DNA of 64,000 nt. Origin: Panonychus citri. Its lineage: Eukaryota; Arthropoda; Arachnida; Trombidiformes; Tetranychidae. The notes under the pieces were generated by a model. It was given only the letters and a program-made list of their open reading frames with translations. It was not told the DNA's origin and searched no databases. Position numbers and translations under genes: made by a program. The stretch is from contig NW_026515521.1 in the NCBI RefSeq assembly GCF_014898815.1, forward strand, positions 248,001 through 312,000, read 5' to 3'. Below, piece after piece: positions 20,387 through 32,037 of this stretch; positions within the stretch are counted from its first letter, which is position 1, and the number at the start of each line of letters is the position of its first letter.

Positions 20387-22463
20387 ATGGTTGATTTGAG
20401 AAGGTGAAATTATCTTTTATCTGATTCTTTTTTAATCTCTTTTCGTTGATTGTCACTTAATTTTTCCATATGTGTCGCAATTAGTGTCAATATTAATCCT
20501 CCTCCGATTGTTGATTAGTCTCTGTTTCTGTCATAATGTTGACACATTTTGGTTAATCTTCTTTCATTTTCTCTGCTCATGTTTTCTTTTTCTTTCTCTT
20601 CCCCTCCAACCGAATCTCGTGTATCTCTTGTTTTCTATTTTAATTCTAATTTTCAATCAATTAATCGTTTTCTTCTTCTTCTTCTTCTTCTGTCATCAGG
20701 TTTGATGTTTATCGAAAGATTCCCAAAGATCTGAAAGAAGATCCAACAAACACCGGAGCCATAATCTCGCTGTGTGGTTGCGCCTTCATTTGTTTCCTTT
20801 TCTTTTCCGAGCTTTTTGCCTTCTTCACTTTGGAAGTGTAAGTTAATCCACATCCTAATCTCTTCCAAATCCACCCTATCATCATCATCATCATCTTCTT
20901 CATCAGAGAAAAAGAGAATCATGATGTGTCACTTGTGATGAAATTGTTCTGTTCACCTTTTTTTCTGTCTCCATGATCCATCTAAAGGTGATCATGATGC
21001 TGGTTAGTCGAGGTGATATTTAAGATTCTCTTACACTTTGTGGTCATCTAACCGAAACAATTTGTTGATTTTTTCTATTCTATTCTTTTTTAAACTTATT
21101 CTCTCTCTTTTTTTGCCCTTTTCTTCATCTAAAACTCTCAGTGTCAGTGAACTTTATGTTGAAAGCTCTGAAAATGATTCCAACGACAAAATAGCCGTTC
21201 AATTGAACATCACTCTTCCAAGGCTTACATGTTCCGGTGTGTATATTGTTTCATTTTAATTCAATTTACAAAAGTTAACCCTAAACAGAGTAACAATTAA
21301 CATAAACACTAATCTTTTTTTTCTCTTCTCTCATTTTGTATCATTTAGCTGTTGGTTTGGATATTCAAGATGACATGGGGCGACATGAGGTATACACACT
21401 CATGATATTCATTTTAGTTACTATTCCAAATCATTTCCATTTCAATTCAGATGGTTAATGGTTTTCCTTTGAGCGCCTACATGAGCAAAGATCTTCATCA
21501 CAATTGATAATCTCTTAATGATTACCATTAATTACACGTTTCTCAAAAGATGAACCGATCTGTTCATTTAATCTAATCTCATCATCATAATTATGACTTA
21601 ATTGTTGATACAGATGTTTAACATGATCCACATTTACTACACTGTTCTCCATGAAAACTAATCTTTTTTTGATTGTTTTCTATTCCTATTCTATTAGGCC
21701 TTAAGCCTAATCTACCACACCCACACTTTAATCCTTCGTTATATCTTTTTATTGACTCTCTTTTATGAATTTAATTTGTAACATTTTCTAGTCTCTTTTC
21801 AGGTTGGATTTGTTGAGAACACCAACAAAATTGAACTGAACGGAGGTAAAGGATGTCGATTTGAAGGAAAATTTTACATAAACAAAGTACCTGGTAATTT
21901 CCATGTGTCAACTCATTCCGCATCTAATCAACCCGAAAACATTGACATGGGTCATCACATTGATGAATTAATGTTTGGAGACGATGTTAGTCAACTTGGT
22001 CTTGTCGGTGGTTTTACAACACTTCGAGGCCAAAATAAAACAAACGTTCAAGGTAACGAATTAAGAAACTAATGATGACCATTGTGACAATTTTCTTATT
22101 CTTATTTTTTTCTCTCTTTCTCTCTGTTTAGCTATCGAATCTCATGAATATCATATGAAAATAGTGCCTACAATTTATGAAGATAACAAAGGAACTAAAT
22201 TACAATCTTATCAATACACTTCTGCTTATAAAAGTTTTCTCTCCTTCCATCATACTGGTCGTATGATACCGGCAATTTGGTTTCGCTATGACCTTAACCC
22301 GATAACAGTCAAATATAGCCGGAAAAGGAAACCTTTTTATACCTTTTTAACCTCCGTTTGTGCCATCATCGGGGGCACTTGCACGGTTGCAAGTCTAATC
22401 TATTCCTTTATTTTTACCACTTCCAAATACTTTCGTAAACACGAAATCGGCAAATTAAGCTAG
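20387..22463 (+). CDS. ERGIC1: ERGIC1 (ERGIC-32), ER-Golgi intermediate compartment protein
   Basis: Six exons: 20387-20403, 20700-20837, 21142-21236, 21349-21389, 21803-22052 and 22132-22463; every junction is GT-AG with matching phase, and the product is 290 residues, the length of the human protein. The first exon gives only MVDLR plus two bases and is confirmed by the join RRFDVYRKIPKDL. TM1: GAIISLCGCAFICFLFFSEL. Luminal conserved blocks: EVVSELYV, VGLDIQDDMGRHEVG, GCRFEGKFYINKVPGNFHVS, VPTIYED and HTGRMIPAIWFRYDLNPITV. TM2: FLTSVCAIIGGTCTVASLIY. The C-terminal tail ends HEIGKLS. It cycles between ER and Golgi with ERGIC2/3 partners and affects membrane trafficking. Apparently intact single-copy gene. 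Confidence 0.96.
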
Positions 22464-23078
22464 TCCATTTTGTAACTTTGTAGTCCCTGTCTCCTTATAT
22501 TTTTGTTATCCCTAATCAATAATCATAATCAATTTTGTGATAATATCATTAACAAAGTGAAACTAATGAAATCTTACATTAATGGTTTTCGTTTAATCCC
22601 ATTGACCAAAACAAATATAAAAAAAAACAAGAATCAATTTAATCAATGTTGATCAGATGATAAATTATCTATTCGATAAGCAACCGTTTTAGTGAATCAA
22701 TTGATTTCATTTCAGAGATTTAATTGTAACCACTTAAAGATTCACGATTATTAATCATCTTGAGACTTTGATTGTAAAGAGTAGGAGAAAATGAAGAAAA
22801 ATAGAAACACTTTGAATGGAAGATCATCTTCATCGTCATCATTGGAGCCTCTTTTATAAGAATAAGGATAAAATTATTATCATGGAAAAAAAAGTTTCTC
22901 AATAATCATTAACATTGAAAAGATTCTAAATATTAATCATCATAATAATTCATGGAGGAAGGAAAACAATTTACAAATACAAAGGCAAAAGTTTATTGGC
23001 TCAATCAAGTTAATCACTAGTGAGAATGATTAATTCTAACGGTTAATTTAATCATCGTAATCATTGATTATCTTGGTT
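22464..23078. other. ERGIC1 3' UTR and intergenic DNA
   Basis: 3' UTR followed by AT-rich DNA up to the target-site duplication of the LTR element. No further gene seen. Confidence 0.5.
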
Positions 23079-23083
23079 ACAAT

Positions 23084-23330
23084 TGTTGGCAAATATCTTG
23101 CATGGTAACAACTCGTCTCTTAACCAGAGACGAGCTAAAAATAAAGATGAAGATGAAGATGAAGATGAAGATGAAGATGAAGATGAAGATGAAGATGAAG
23201 ATGAAGATAATAATTATAAAAATACCATGTAACCGAAAAGTAATGTTTAGTTGGGATGAATTTCCCCTTCTCTTGAGTTTAAAAGGATAAAAGTTATGTA
23301 TTGAATTAATAAAGTGGAAGAATAATACTT
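23084..23330 (+). repeat. 5' LTR
   Basis: Begins TGTTGGCAAATATC and ends AATAATACTT. Contains a (GATGAA)n array at about 23143-23210 and an inverted pair CTCGTCTCTTAA/CCAGAGACGAG (23111-23134). AATAAAGTGG near the end can serve as a polyadenylation signal. Confidence 0.9.
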
Positions 23331-23334
23331 CAAA

Positions 23335-23352
23335 TGGTCCGTCGAGCCGGAT
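23335..23352 (+). other. primer-binding site, probably tRNA-Tyr
   Basis: TGGTCCGTCGAGCCGGAT follows the 5' LTR. Its complement ends ...TCCGGCTCGACGGACCA, which resembles the 3' end of animal tRNA-Tyr (TCCGGCTCGAAGGA plus CCA) with one difference from the sequences I recall. Confidence 0.6.
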
Positions 23353-24870
23353 ACGCGTTTGTATCTGAATATTAATCTAAAGTTTGTGTTCGTCCATCGT
23401 AATTACTTTCTTATGTTATTTTTGTTTTAAATTGTGCTAAAATTAATTAAATTATCTTATAATCATTATCATGAATCAATCAATTGATCAAAAACAATAA
23501 TCAACGAGAATTATTCAGCAAATTACTATAAAAAAAAGTGAAAATTCTATTTACTAATCATATTTGTGTTACAACCAATTCTTTGTTGAAGTTCACATTT
23601 TCTCATGGATCTCGTTTCACCTTGACAACGTTCTATTTATTCGTTTTCAAATTTAACTAACCAATTAACTCTCAAAACCTTTCAATATTCTTCGAATTAT
23701 TAACGAGTTATTTCTCTTCATCACCTTTTTCTTTGTTTCAAAGTTATGTGTTAAAATGAGAATATTATACAAAAATTCATAATTATCTTCAAACATCATT
23801 TTCTCTTGATAAAATATGACCGATTGATTAATCATTAATATTTGAATTAGTTTGACCAATATATAGTAGTATTTACTAATAATACGAGTGAATCCTCCAG
23901 TTACTCATCAAAGATTGAATGCGACTGATTATCACAAATTATAATCAGATCAGTTTCTACTTATAATTGCATCTATATCTTACAAAAACTTTAAACATTG
24001 TTTATTCTATGAGTTGCCTTGACATAGTGCACATATTAACCTTTACATTGAACAAAAATCATAATTTTTAAAAAAAAAACTCTCATTTAATTCTTGAACT
24101 CACGTAAAAATTGATCTAAGAAATCGATCTATTCCAAAAACCATTTGAAAAATTAACATTATAAACAACCACCCAGGTTAGCAATCTAATTACATAGAAC
24201 TACATCATTTGGATTCAGCCCAAGCTAAGTTTACTCACTTGTTTAAATAATCTTACCATCAACATTGCAACTATGAAAATATAAACCATTTTGCAAAGCT
24301 AAAAATAATAATTCGTTAATTGAAAATCATCTGAAGTTTCTTCTAAACAAAGTCTAAAATAACTTTCTCTCTCTTATATTTTCTCTCTTATTTTCTCTCT
24401 CTTATTTTCTCTCTCTCTCTTATTTTCTCTCTCTTATTTTCTCTCTCTCTCTTATTTTCTCTCTCTTATTTTCTCTCTCTCTCTTATTTTCTCTCTCTCT
24501 CTCTTTTCTCTCTCTTATTTTCTCTCTCTCTCTTAATCTTTCCTCATTTTCTTATTTACTTTTCAACCCTAAAAATAGTATCATATATACAGTCGACTCA
24601 AAAAATCTGACGATTGACGATAGATAATCTGTGACGGTAGCAACGTTAAAGTTGATAATTCGCCAGCTTTACTTGATTGTTTATTTCTATCAACACAACC
24701 ATATTTGGTTATGAACAAAACAAAGTTTAATTGCTAATTTGCCAATTGAAAATCAACATTTCTTCCGAAATAACTTAAAGTAACCTCTGATGGGAAGATT
24801 TAATCTAATCAGTTAGTTACTCTGGTTTAAATTGGAAGATCATCACTAATTGTATTTTGCGGAATCAATC
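23353..24870 (+). other. non-coding leader of the LTR element with a long pyrimidine microsatellite
   Basis: AT-rich, no convincing ORF. 24361-24536 is an irregular array of CTCTCTCTTATTTT units. Confidence 0.6.
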
Positions 24871-26619
24871 ATGTCATATCCCCATAAATATGGACAAGTT
24901 CTCGAACTTCAACCAAATTTCCCTTTCATATATGATAATATAAATTTACCTGTTCATATCTCATATTTCACTGGAGAAACTAATGATGACATTATCAAGT
25001 GGATTGAACAGTTCGAAACAACTGCACGAAGTGACGGATGGACAACAGAACAAATGTTTACGATTGTTCCAACCTTGTTACGAGGAACAGCTCGAAGATG
25101 GTTCAACTTTATCAATGGTAAATTTACTCCTGAAAACAAAAGACCGTCAAACTACAATGATTTGAAAGAAGCAATGGTACGTGACTTATGCCCGTCCGAT
25201 TTTCGCTCCTATTTATCTCAACAACTGAATAACGCTGTTCAGATATCAGGTCAATCAACGACTTCGTTTATTTATGAAATTTATGACATTTGCTTGCGAA
25301 TTGATGAGAATACACCAGAAACATTGATTCTAAGTATCATTAAGGAAAAGTTACTTCCACAAATCAAATATGGAATCGCCTTGCAAAACCCACAATCTCT
25401 ACAACAACTATTAGAATCAGCAAGATTAGCTGAAAGAGCTATGCTCTCATGCAACAATCCATTCGTTATGCAAAAGGAAACTTTTAATCCTAGCATGAAC
25501 GACATTGTAGTGAACCTTCAAAAGTCTATTGAACGATTGTCAGCAAAAATCGAAAACTTATCTACTAATCAAGTCATTTGTAATTATTGTAATAGACGAG
25601 GTCATACCGAAACGAATTGTCGCCGTAAACTACGATCTTCATTAAAGCTTGATACTATTTCCTCCAGTTATCCAACAGCTAATCAACCCTACACACTATC
25701 AGTTCATTACAATCAACATTATCCCCAACACACAAACAATCAATATGAAAGAGATTACAACCCATCAACTCAGACTGAACATTCTCTCCCACGGAGTGGA
25801 AGAAGCAGAACCCCGGAGACAAGGAATGATGATAATTACGAAATTAAATCGGTTCATCGACAAAAACAATCTACCAACCCAAATAAAAACGCACGAAAAG
25901 AGGTAAAATTAGTAACCCAGACTTCTGATCCTAGTGATACGGATGATAATGGACATTTTCCTGAAAATAATACTATATTTAATTTCGCAATCGTGAACGA
26001 CTATGACTCAACAGATGAAAGTTTAATCCTTGATGATGATCCACCCCTAGGTGTTAATGCTAAAAATTCAATACACAATAACTGTCTTGTTTACTCAATA
26101 GACACAGATGATCGACCTTCAATCAAACAATCATCTGATCAACAAAATAAATCTGAGAACGGAACGGAAAAGTTGGTCGACAAATTCAAGCTTCGTGAAT
26201 CTCAAACTCAATCGTATAAGAAGCAAGAAAAACAACCAGTGAAGGAAAAACAGCCTTGTACTCGACGAACAATCAATCAATCGATTTATATCATCATGAT
26301 CCTCTTGATACATTTATTTCTTCTTGCCGTTTATCAAAAACAAGGAACGGATCTAATGTGGAAAAACGTCGACCACAATTTCTTCATAAAAATCATGATA
26401 TCGTTTACCAATCGGAAACCCTCGAGAGTTGGACTTGACCAGTGGAATGGTCACCATAAGACCGGGGAGATGTTGGCAAATATCTTGCATGGTAACAACT
26501 CGTCTCTTAACCAGAGACGAGCTAAAAATAAAGATGAAGATGAAGATGAAGATGAAGATGAAGATGAAGATGAAGATGAAGATGAAGATGAAGATAATAA
26601 TTATAAAAATACCATGTAA
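24871..26619 (+). CDS. Gag polyprotein of the LTR element, reading into the 3' LTR
   Basis: 582 residues from ATG 24871. The N-terminal half is a retrotransposon capsid: WIEQFETTARSDGW, LLRGTARRWFNFI, FRSYLSQQLNNAVQ, SARLAERAM. One CCHC zinc knuckle CNYCNRRGHTETNC lies near residue 240. A long polar Ser/Asp/Asn-rich stretch follows, then a hydrophobic segment IYIIMILLIHLFLLAVY (about residues 470-486) that could span a membrane. The C-terminus crosses into the 3' LTR, where the GATGAA array encodes an alternating Asp-Glu tail ending NNYKNTM. Capsid type resembles Ty3/gypsy-group Gag; no enzymatic domain is fused. Confidence 0.85.
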   Translation: MSYPHKYGQVLELQPNFPFIYDNINLPVHISYFTGETNDDIIKWIEQFETTARSDGWTTEQMFTIVPTLLRGTARRWFNFINGKFTPENKRPSNYNDLKEAMVRDLCPSDFRSYLSQQLNNAVQISGQSTTSFIYEIYDICLRIDENTPETLILSIIKEKLLPQIKYGIALQNPQSLQQLLESARLAERAMLSCNNPFVMQKETFNPSMNDIVVNLQKSIERLSAKIENLSTNQVICNYCNRRGHTETNCRRKLRSSLKLDTISSSYPTANQPYTLSVHYNQHYPQHTNNQYERDYNPSTQTEHSLPRSGRSRTPETRNDDNYEIKSVHRQKQSTNPNKNARKEVKLVTQTSDPSDTDDNGHFPENNTIFNFAIVNDYDSTDESLILDDDPPLGVNAKNSIHNNCLVYSIDTDDRPSIKQSSDQQNKSENGTEKLVDKFKLRESQTQSYKKQEKQPVKEKQPCTRRTINQSIYIIMILLIHLFLLAVYQKQGTDLMWKNVDHNFFIKIMISFTNRKPSRVGLDQWNGHHKTGEMLANILHGNNSSLNQRRAKNKDEDEDEDEDEDEDEDEDEDEDNNYKNTM

Positions 26620-26717
26620 CCGAAAAGTAATGTTTAGTTGGGATGAATTTCCCCTTCTCTTGAGTTTAAAAGGATAAAAGTTATGTATTGAATTAATAAA
26701 GTGGAAGAATAATACTT
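26471..26717 (+). repeat. 3' LTR
   Basis: Same sequence and length as 23084-23330. Encodes the last about 50 residues of Gag and the polyadenylation region, and is followed by the ACAAT target duplication. Confidence 0.9.
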
Positions 26718-26722
26718 ACAAT

Positions 26723-27652
26723 ATTTGTTCATCTCTAATGGTTTAAGATTGATGATGTTTCTAATTGTTTGAAAACAACAATCTATTAACATGCAAAGGT
26801 TAATTTTACCTTTGCCTATTATACATTGGTGTTCATTTTATCACCATGATTACCTGATAACATGAATCTATGTTTCCATGTCCTTGGAAATGCGGTACTG
26901 AACTCATATAAAAAGCTAAGATGCTCATGATGTTTCCCTGGAAATGATTCAAATCTCAAAGATAATCAACAATCAAGGGGAAATGTAATTTAAACGTAAC
27001 AACAACAACAAGAAAATCAAATGGATAAACAATAAAGAAGTAAAAGAAAAAATATTATTAATTTTAGAAAATGAAAAGGATTCAAGCAACCGAATCAACA
27101 ATCACCATGAATTACATGATAATATTTGGCTGAAAGGAAACAATATGAATACAATCAGTACAATTATCACCTATCACAATCGAAACCATCATAATGTAAT
27201 AAAAAAATAACACAGAAACACTCAAGATAAACCCATCGACCACACCCGAAAATAAGTGAAAGTGACACAGAAAAAAAAGTCAACCAGTTTTCATATTGTT
27301 GTTTGGAAGCAAAATATTGATTCTTTTTCAATAACAATTTAGATGATTTGATAAATCAATCGATCTACAAATGGTTAATAGTCCGATTGATGAAGATGGT
27401 GATCAGTGATTAAATTAATTATCGGTTAATATTGAATAATCTATTTTATGTATAAAAGATTTTACAAAAACAAATCGAGCGACAAAAAGTGCGAGCTAAA
27501 AGTTTATAAGGTTTTCTTGGAAATTGATTGATTTTTAATTGGGATTTAAATTGAATTCGTGATGATTACGATTTAGTTTTGCTTTTTCGCTGAAATGAAA
27601 TGGGTCATGAAATTGTCGCTGTTGGTCATAGGCTTTCATATAACTCGAACCA
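26723..27652. other. intergenic DNA downstream of the LTR element
   Basis: AT-rich, no gene seen. The last 100 bp (tttcgctgaaatgaaatggg... to the stop at 27653) is the 3' flank of the secreted-protein gene and recurs next to its copies at 35.6, 44.4 and 48.2 kb. Confidence 0.5.
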
Positions 27653-28273
27653 CTATAAATTATCACCTCGGCTCAGGGAAGAGGATCCTTTTCGTCTTCT
27701 AAGGAAATAGATGACCCCACCAACGACAAGAATGATGACCACAAGGGCACCACAAGTTGCCCCGACTACAATTGGGATTCCATTGTCACAGTGCCAGAAA
27801 GAGTGATAATTTCCACAGGAATCTTTGGAAGCCGAATAGTACATTAGTTGTTGCTTATCTGCCGAAAGGTAGGCCTCGGTTCCTTTTTGATCGCAATAAG
27901 TGGGAACCATTTTGTAAAAACAATCGAGAACATCCTGAGCAAAGCAACAAAACTTTTTCTCAGTTCCACCATTGTCCCATTTCTCTTTATATTCATTGTA
28001 ACAAGCGTGAGTTTTATCATAAATTTCCTGTTTACAGGCATTTGGATCTTGAATAAACCCCGCTGTTAATTTAATTGCTGAATTAAATGCATCCCAAGAG
28101 CTTAATTGGTAAGGTGGTTCCTCGGTTGTCGCTGTTGACACTTGTTGAACTTTGGATGCACCGCTACTTGAGGCACTTGATGATGATGATGAGGATGATG
28201 AATCTTGACAGGCCACATATGAAACTAATCCACTGATTAATAAAATTAAACACCAGCACTTAACTAGACTCAT
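27653..28273 (-). CDS. Ser-rich, Cys-rich type I membrane protein, copy 1
   Basis: 206 residues from ATG 28273 (MSLVKCWCLILLI...). Signal peptide ending near VACQD, then a run of nine Ser, a Ser/Thr/Ala linker (likely O-glycosylated) and an extracellular domain with about eight cysteines (PNACKQEIYDKTHACYNEY, KKFCCFAQDVLDCFY, PTYCDQ, DSCGNYHSFWHCDNG). A transmembrane helix (IPIVVGATCGALVVIILVVGGVIYF) and a short basic tail RRRKGSSSLSRGDNL follow. No family recognised. An in-frame ATG at 28324 exists, but only the sequence from 28273 is conserved in copy 2. Intact; three further copies follow. Confidence 0.75.
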   Translation of the reverse strand: MSLVKCWCLILLISGLVSYVACQDSSSSSSSSSASSSGASKVQQVSTATTEEPPYQLSSWDAFNSAIKLTAGFIQDPNACKQEIYDKTHACYNEYKEKWDNGGTEKKFCCFAQDVLDCFYKMVPTYCDQKGTEAYLSADKQQLMYYSASKDSCGNYHSFWHCDNGIPIVVGATCGALVVIILVVGGVIYFLRRRKGSSSLSRGDNL

Positions 28274-28919
28274 TATTTGGTATGTTGATCTAATTGTGAA
28301 TAATTTAGTAGTTGATTGATTCATTTTCAAGTCTTTTCACTTTGTAAGTTGATTGTTTGATTTTCTCCTTTGGTTTGGGTTTTAATTTATATTATTAATG
28401 CGTTACTTTTGTAGGCACTGAAACAACAATTTACTTGATTAACACAATTTAGAGGTATAATTGTTGAATATTTATTTACCTTTCTTTTGCAGTTGATTAA
28501 CTTGATTGTGTTGATTTCGGACAAATTTATTCCTGATTCTGTCAACTTTTCTGTTCTTTTACAATTAAACTGATGTTATTAAGAAGATTTGTCGATTTAA
28601 TCTTAACTCTATCATCTTTCTCTCTCACCCTCTCTCACCCTCTCTCACTCTCATGCTCACTCCTTCATCTCTCTTTCATCTCGTAGTTTCAATCATCAAC
28701 AGCAATGAAGTTTATCACCAAATCAAGAGGAGGGATGATGATGAAGACGAGAAACTGATTCAGTCAATGTTTAACTAGGTTTTCACTTGTAATATTATCT
28801 TTATAAAGAGGATAAAATCAACAGAGATCTAGATAAACATGATAATGGTGATGATAAACTGAAGAAAGCAAAACTTATCTCCACAGGTAATATTCAAATG
28901 AAAGAAAGTGGTTGAAGAG

Positions 28920-28961
<42 letters not shown>

Positions 28962-29224
28962 AAAAGGAAACGATGAGAACTCAGGTAAGTGGATTTACTA
29001 TTTCCTCAATTTATTCAACTCTAGATTAATTGTCATGATGATGATGAAGATGAGGATGATGATAATATAAAATCTTCTATGGTTAATTGTTCAACCGGAT
29101 GCTTGCTTGATAAAATATACCTTTCATATTAACAGGTAACCCTGAATACCTGAGCTTTTTATTGTACATTTTTTTTGGATTTATGATTGTATTAATATTA
29201 CAATACAACTTATTTTTTATGGTT
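28274..29224. other. upstream region of copy 1 with GA microsatellite
   Basis: Pyrimidine-rich CTCTCACC repeats 28620-28655, then (GA)n 28923-28953. No gene seen. Confidence 0.4.
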
Positions 29225-29750
29225 AATTGTTGTTGTTTAGATTCTTGATCTGACTAAATCTCACAACGATATTAGTTAATTGTGATATGTGTATATTAAT
29301 TAAATCGGTACAACACCGGAAAGATTAATACATGTAATTTATATCAGTCGAAGCAATTAATTCAGTTGTAAACCTTGGACTCTTTATGTTTACTTTTTGA
29401 TTAGTTGATTCAATTTGATTGTGACTCATTTAATTAGCATTCTCTTGTTATGATTAACTTTTTAAACAACAATCACCTTGAAAATTTAGATATTCAATTA
29501 CAATGTGAGCAATTAAAAGCCACGTAAAGATTAAATTCTTTGTCTTTTACTGTATTCTGAGTTTTAATTGTAATCACAATTTAAATTGTCATCATTAATT
29601 GTTACGTTCAAAAGGTCTTTGTGATTAATTAATCAAATTTAATTTCTATTTGTCATTTATTCAATCAATTGATAGCTTGATATGTTGATTGTTAGTGTTA
29701 CAAAGTCTCTTGGAGACAGTTAACCCTTTTTATTGGGAGAAAGTACAATT
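29225..29750 (+). repeat. dispersed repeat A, copy 1
   Basis: About 500 bp shared with 43145-43655 (nearly full length) and with 37565-37855 (3' part). Starts ttgttgtttagattcttgat and ends near ttattgggagaaagta. Non-coding; no terminal repeats recognised. Confidence 0.75.
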
Positions 29751-30399
29751 AATATGCTGATCATTGAAAGTGATTTAAATTGTTCAATTGATTACAGCCT
29801 GTTGATTAACAATATTAATGGAACGAGAAAAGTAAATATCAATAAATTGTTTGCAGTGAATTTGATTTAGCTGAGCAATTAAGTTAACAATTATTAACCA
29901 TTTTAACACTCCCATGCAACATTAGCAATTGTTTTATTTGATTTCTGGTGAAAATCAAATAGTCGAAACCATTTAATTTAATTGTTTGATTAAAAACAAA
30001 TTCTTGTACATAGAAAAAAAATATGAGCTCTTTGATTACATTCAATTATTGTTAGGTTTTTAATCTGATTTTGAACACACAAGTCGAGTCATCAGCGGAT
30101 GTTGATTAATTGTTGTTCATTCAAGTAAAGTAATTTAAGATGAAATATAATCAAGTGAATAAAGTTTCTCTTTTCATTCATTAACTGTAATCTTAATCAG
30201 GATGATGATTATGATGAAAACTTGAGATGCTTAATGATTATTACACAAAACAATGAATCATTTCAGCTTGCATATTGAGATGTGATTGACTCATAATCGT
30301 TAAGTAAGGATAGAGATCAAATCTATTGACTGCTAATATAATCAAATTATAACTATTCAAGTATAAGGATTATATTAATTCATTATTATATTAATATTT
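29751..30399. other. AT-rich intergenic DNA
   Basis: No coding or RNA feature seen. Confidence 0.4.
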
Positions 30400-30680
30400 G
30401 GACGTGTACGTGTGAATAGTGACAAAGTTTATCATCTATTAGATTGAAAAGTACAGTAAAGGGTATTTGCATTAAAAATTGCTTTATGAATGAAATTAAT
30501 AATCACATATTCAATTACAGTTGAAATGTTCCTTTGGTGAAAATTTAATTGGAGTTAATTGAGATATCATCATCATCATTTCTAATTATCAATGTGCAAC
30601 ATAGTAACTTTTTAATGCTCTTGAGACCTAAACACTTGGAGTCTACACTTAATTCAAGGTGAATATAAGGTGAAAGGCTA
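30400..30680 (+). repeat. dispersed repeat B, copy 1
   Basis: Begins ggacgtgtacgtgtgaatag and ends near the words ggagtctaca / aattcaaggtg. A related copy lies at 33110-33440, an inverted copy at about 40835-41140, and more diverged pieces at 40420-40480 and 43735-43910. It tends to sit upstream of DEG/ENaC-like copies, so it travels with that gene family or is its 5' flank. Confidence 0.7.
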
Positions 30681-30919
30681 GTCAGACTAATTAAAAGTAA
30701 TTAAATAGAAACTTGTTTGATCGACTGTTGCTGGAGTTAATTTCATGAATCGGGAATCACTTCTGATTTGAATAATTGGTTCTCGGTAAGAATAGGTAAC
30801 TATTGGTACTTTTTCATACATCTCTTAAGTTGAACGCTAGAAACTGATATAAGCTAATACTGAGAGTTTTCTGAAAAGTTTATATCGATAACAAATTGAT
30901 TTGATTACAGTTGATCGAC

Positions 30920-32037
30920 ATGTTAATTAAACACAAGTTTATGGTTTTAGTGGTTTTATCCTGTTGCATTTGTTGTGTTTTTCAGATAGTGCAGCAAACA
31001 ATTAAACACTTTGGTAAAATTGTTCACGTACAAATTGACGGATATGCTGAAAAATTTGACTTTCCTGATATTAACATTTGTGTTCTTATTGGTAACGTCT
31101 CTCTAAATAGCCCAAAACCGATTCCTGAGAACGCGCTCGAGAATCCAGAATACATCAATTTTATTGGTAATTTAACTATAAGTGAGATACGAAAAATGCT
31201 CAAACCTGAAATTTTCTCTTTGAACACTTACATAGAAAGTCCATTTGCCTTTCCAAATCGTGCTGATCCTAAATGTCAAACAGTTCATTACATCGATGGT
31301 TTTGAGATCTACATAAAGATACAATGTGCTAACTTGGAGAATCATGTCAACTCTATGCTTGTAATTGAATTTGACATACCTTCATATTCCCTGTTGTTGA
31401 CTGAAAATGGAAAGTTTGATGGTATATATCACTCACAACGAAATATGATTCCATTAACCACCGCTAATAATAAACACATGATGATAAGTGTAAATAAACT
31501 CACTGAAAGTGTTTATAAATACCCCGAAGGTCCTGGTTGCTACGATTACACTACTGATGATTATTTCGATTGTAAGATCAAAGTACTTCGAAAGTTTCGT
31601 AACAAGACACTTGATGTTAACACGATTATACAGCTGAATGATACGAGCTTTGATGACCATCGATACGTGAATTATGTCGATCCTGTTACGAAAAAACCAG
31701 GGCTCTTAGGAGGATGTGCTGACCCTTTCAACCCAAAATAAAATGTCGCCATGCTAGATATGAGTCATTAATCACAATACTGGCCACAAATACGACGCAA
31801 TCTAAGCTTAGTTTTATGCTGAGACGTCCAGATGAAGTTTATTATAGTTTCAAATATGGAAGTACTTTGAACGAATATATTTGGGAAGTTATTGAGATCA
31901 CTTCCATTTGGTTTGGATTTTCAGCTATCTCGGTAATAAGCTTGATAACAGAAATACTCGACAAATCATTATACTATTTAAAGTCACAAAGTGGATCGAA
32001 TCTGATTAACAAAATTTTTCCTCCAACAGCCACATAA
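30920..32037 (+). pseudogene. DEG/ENaC-like channel, copy A, frameshifted
   Basis: Opens at ATG 30920 (MLIKHKFMVLVVLSCCICC...) with a TM1 helix. FDFPDINICV follows, corresponding to the conserved FPxVTICN after TM1 of DEG/ENaC channels. An extracellular region has MLKPEIFSLNTYIES, HYIDGFEIYIKIQC, YPEGPGCYDYTTDDYFDCKI and GLLGGCADPFNPK. A one-base slip at about 31735-31743 shifts the frame; the other frame continues KCRHARYESLI... and then YIWEVIEITSIWFGFSAISV, TM2 with a G-x-S motif, to a stop at 32037. Only this single slip breaks it, in the A-rich stretch cccaaaataaaatg, so a sequencing error is possible. Confidence 0.6.

Larger units (their letters stand above)
23079..26722 (+). mobile_element. 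gag-only LTR retrotransposon, recently inserted
   Basis: Two 247-bp LTRs (23084-23330 and 26471-26717) look identical base for base, including the same number of GATGAA repeats. They are flanked by the 5-bp direct repeat ACAAT (23079-23083 and 26718-26722). A primer-binding site starts four bases after the 5' LTR, and a purine tract (agaccggggaga) abuts the 3' LTR. The 3.1-kb interior has a 1.5-kb leader and one gag gene, with no protease, reverse transcriptase or integrase. It must therefore move using enzymes from another element. Identical LTRs mean recent insertion (or gene conversion). Confidence 0.9.

Noticed and set aside
24361..24540. Regularly repeated CTCTCTTATTTT units, CRISPR-like at first sight
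   Set aside because: No unique spacers and a eukaryotic context; it is a pyrimidine microsatellite in the LTR-element leader.
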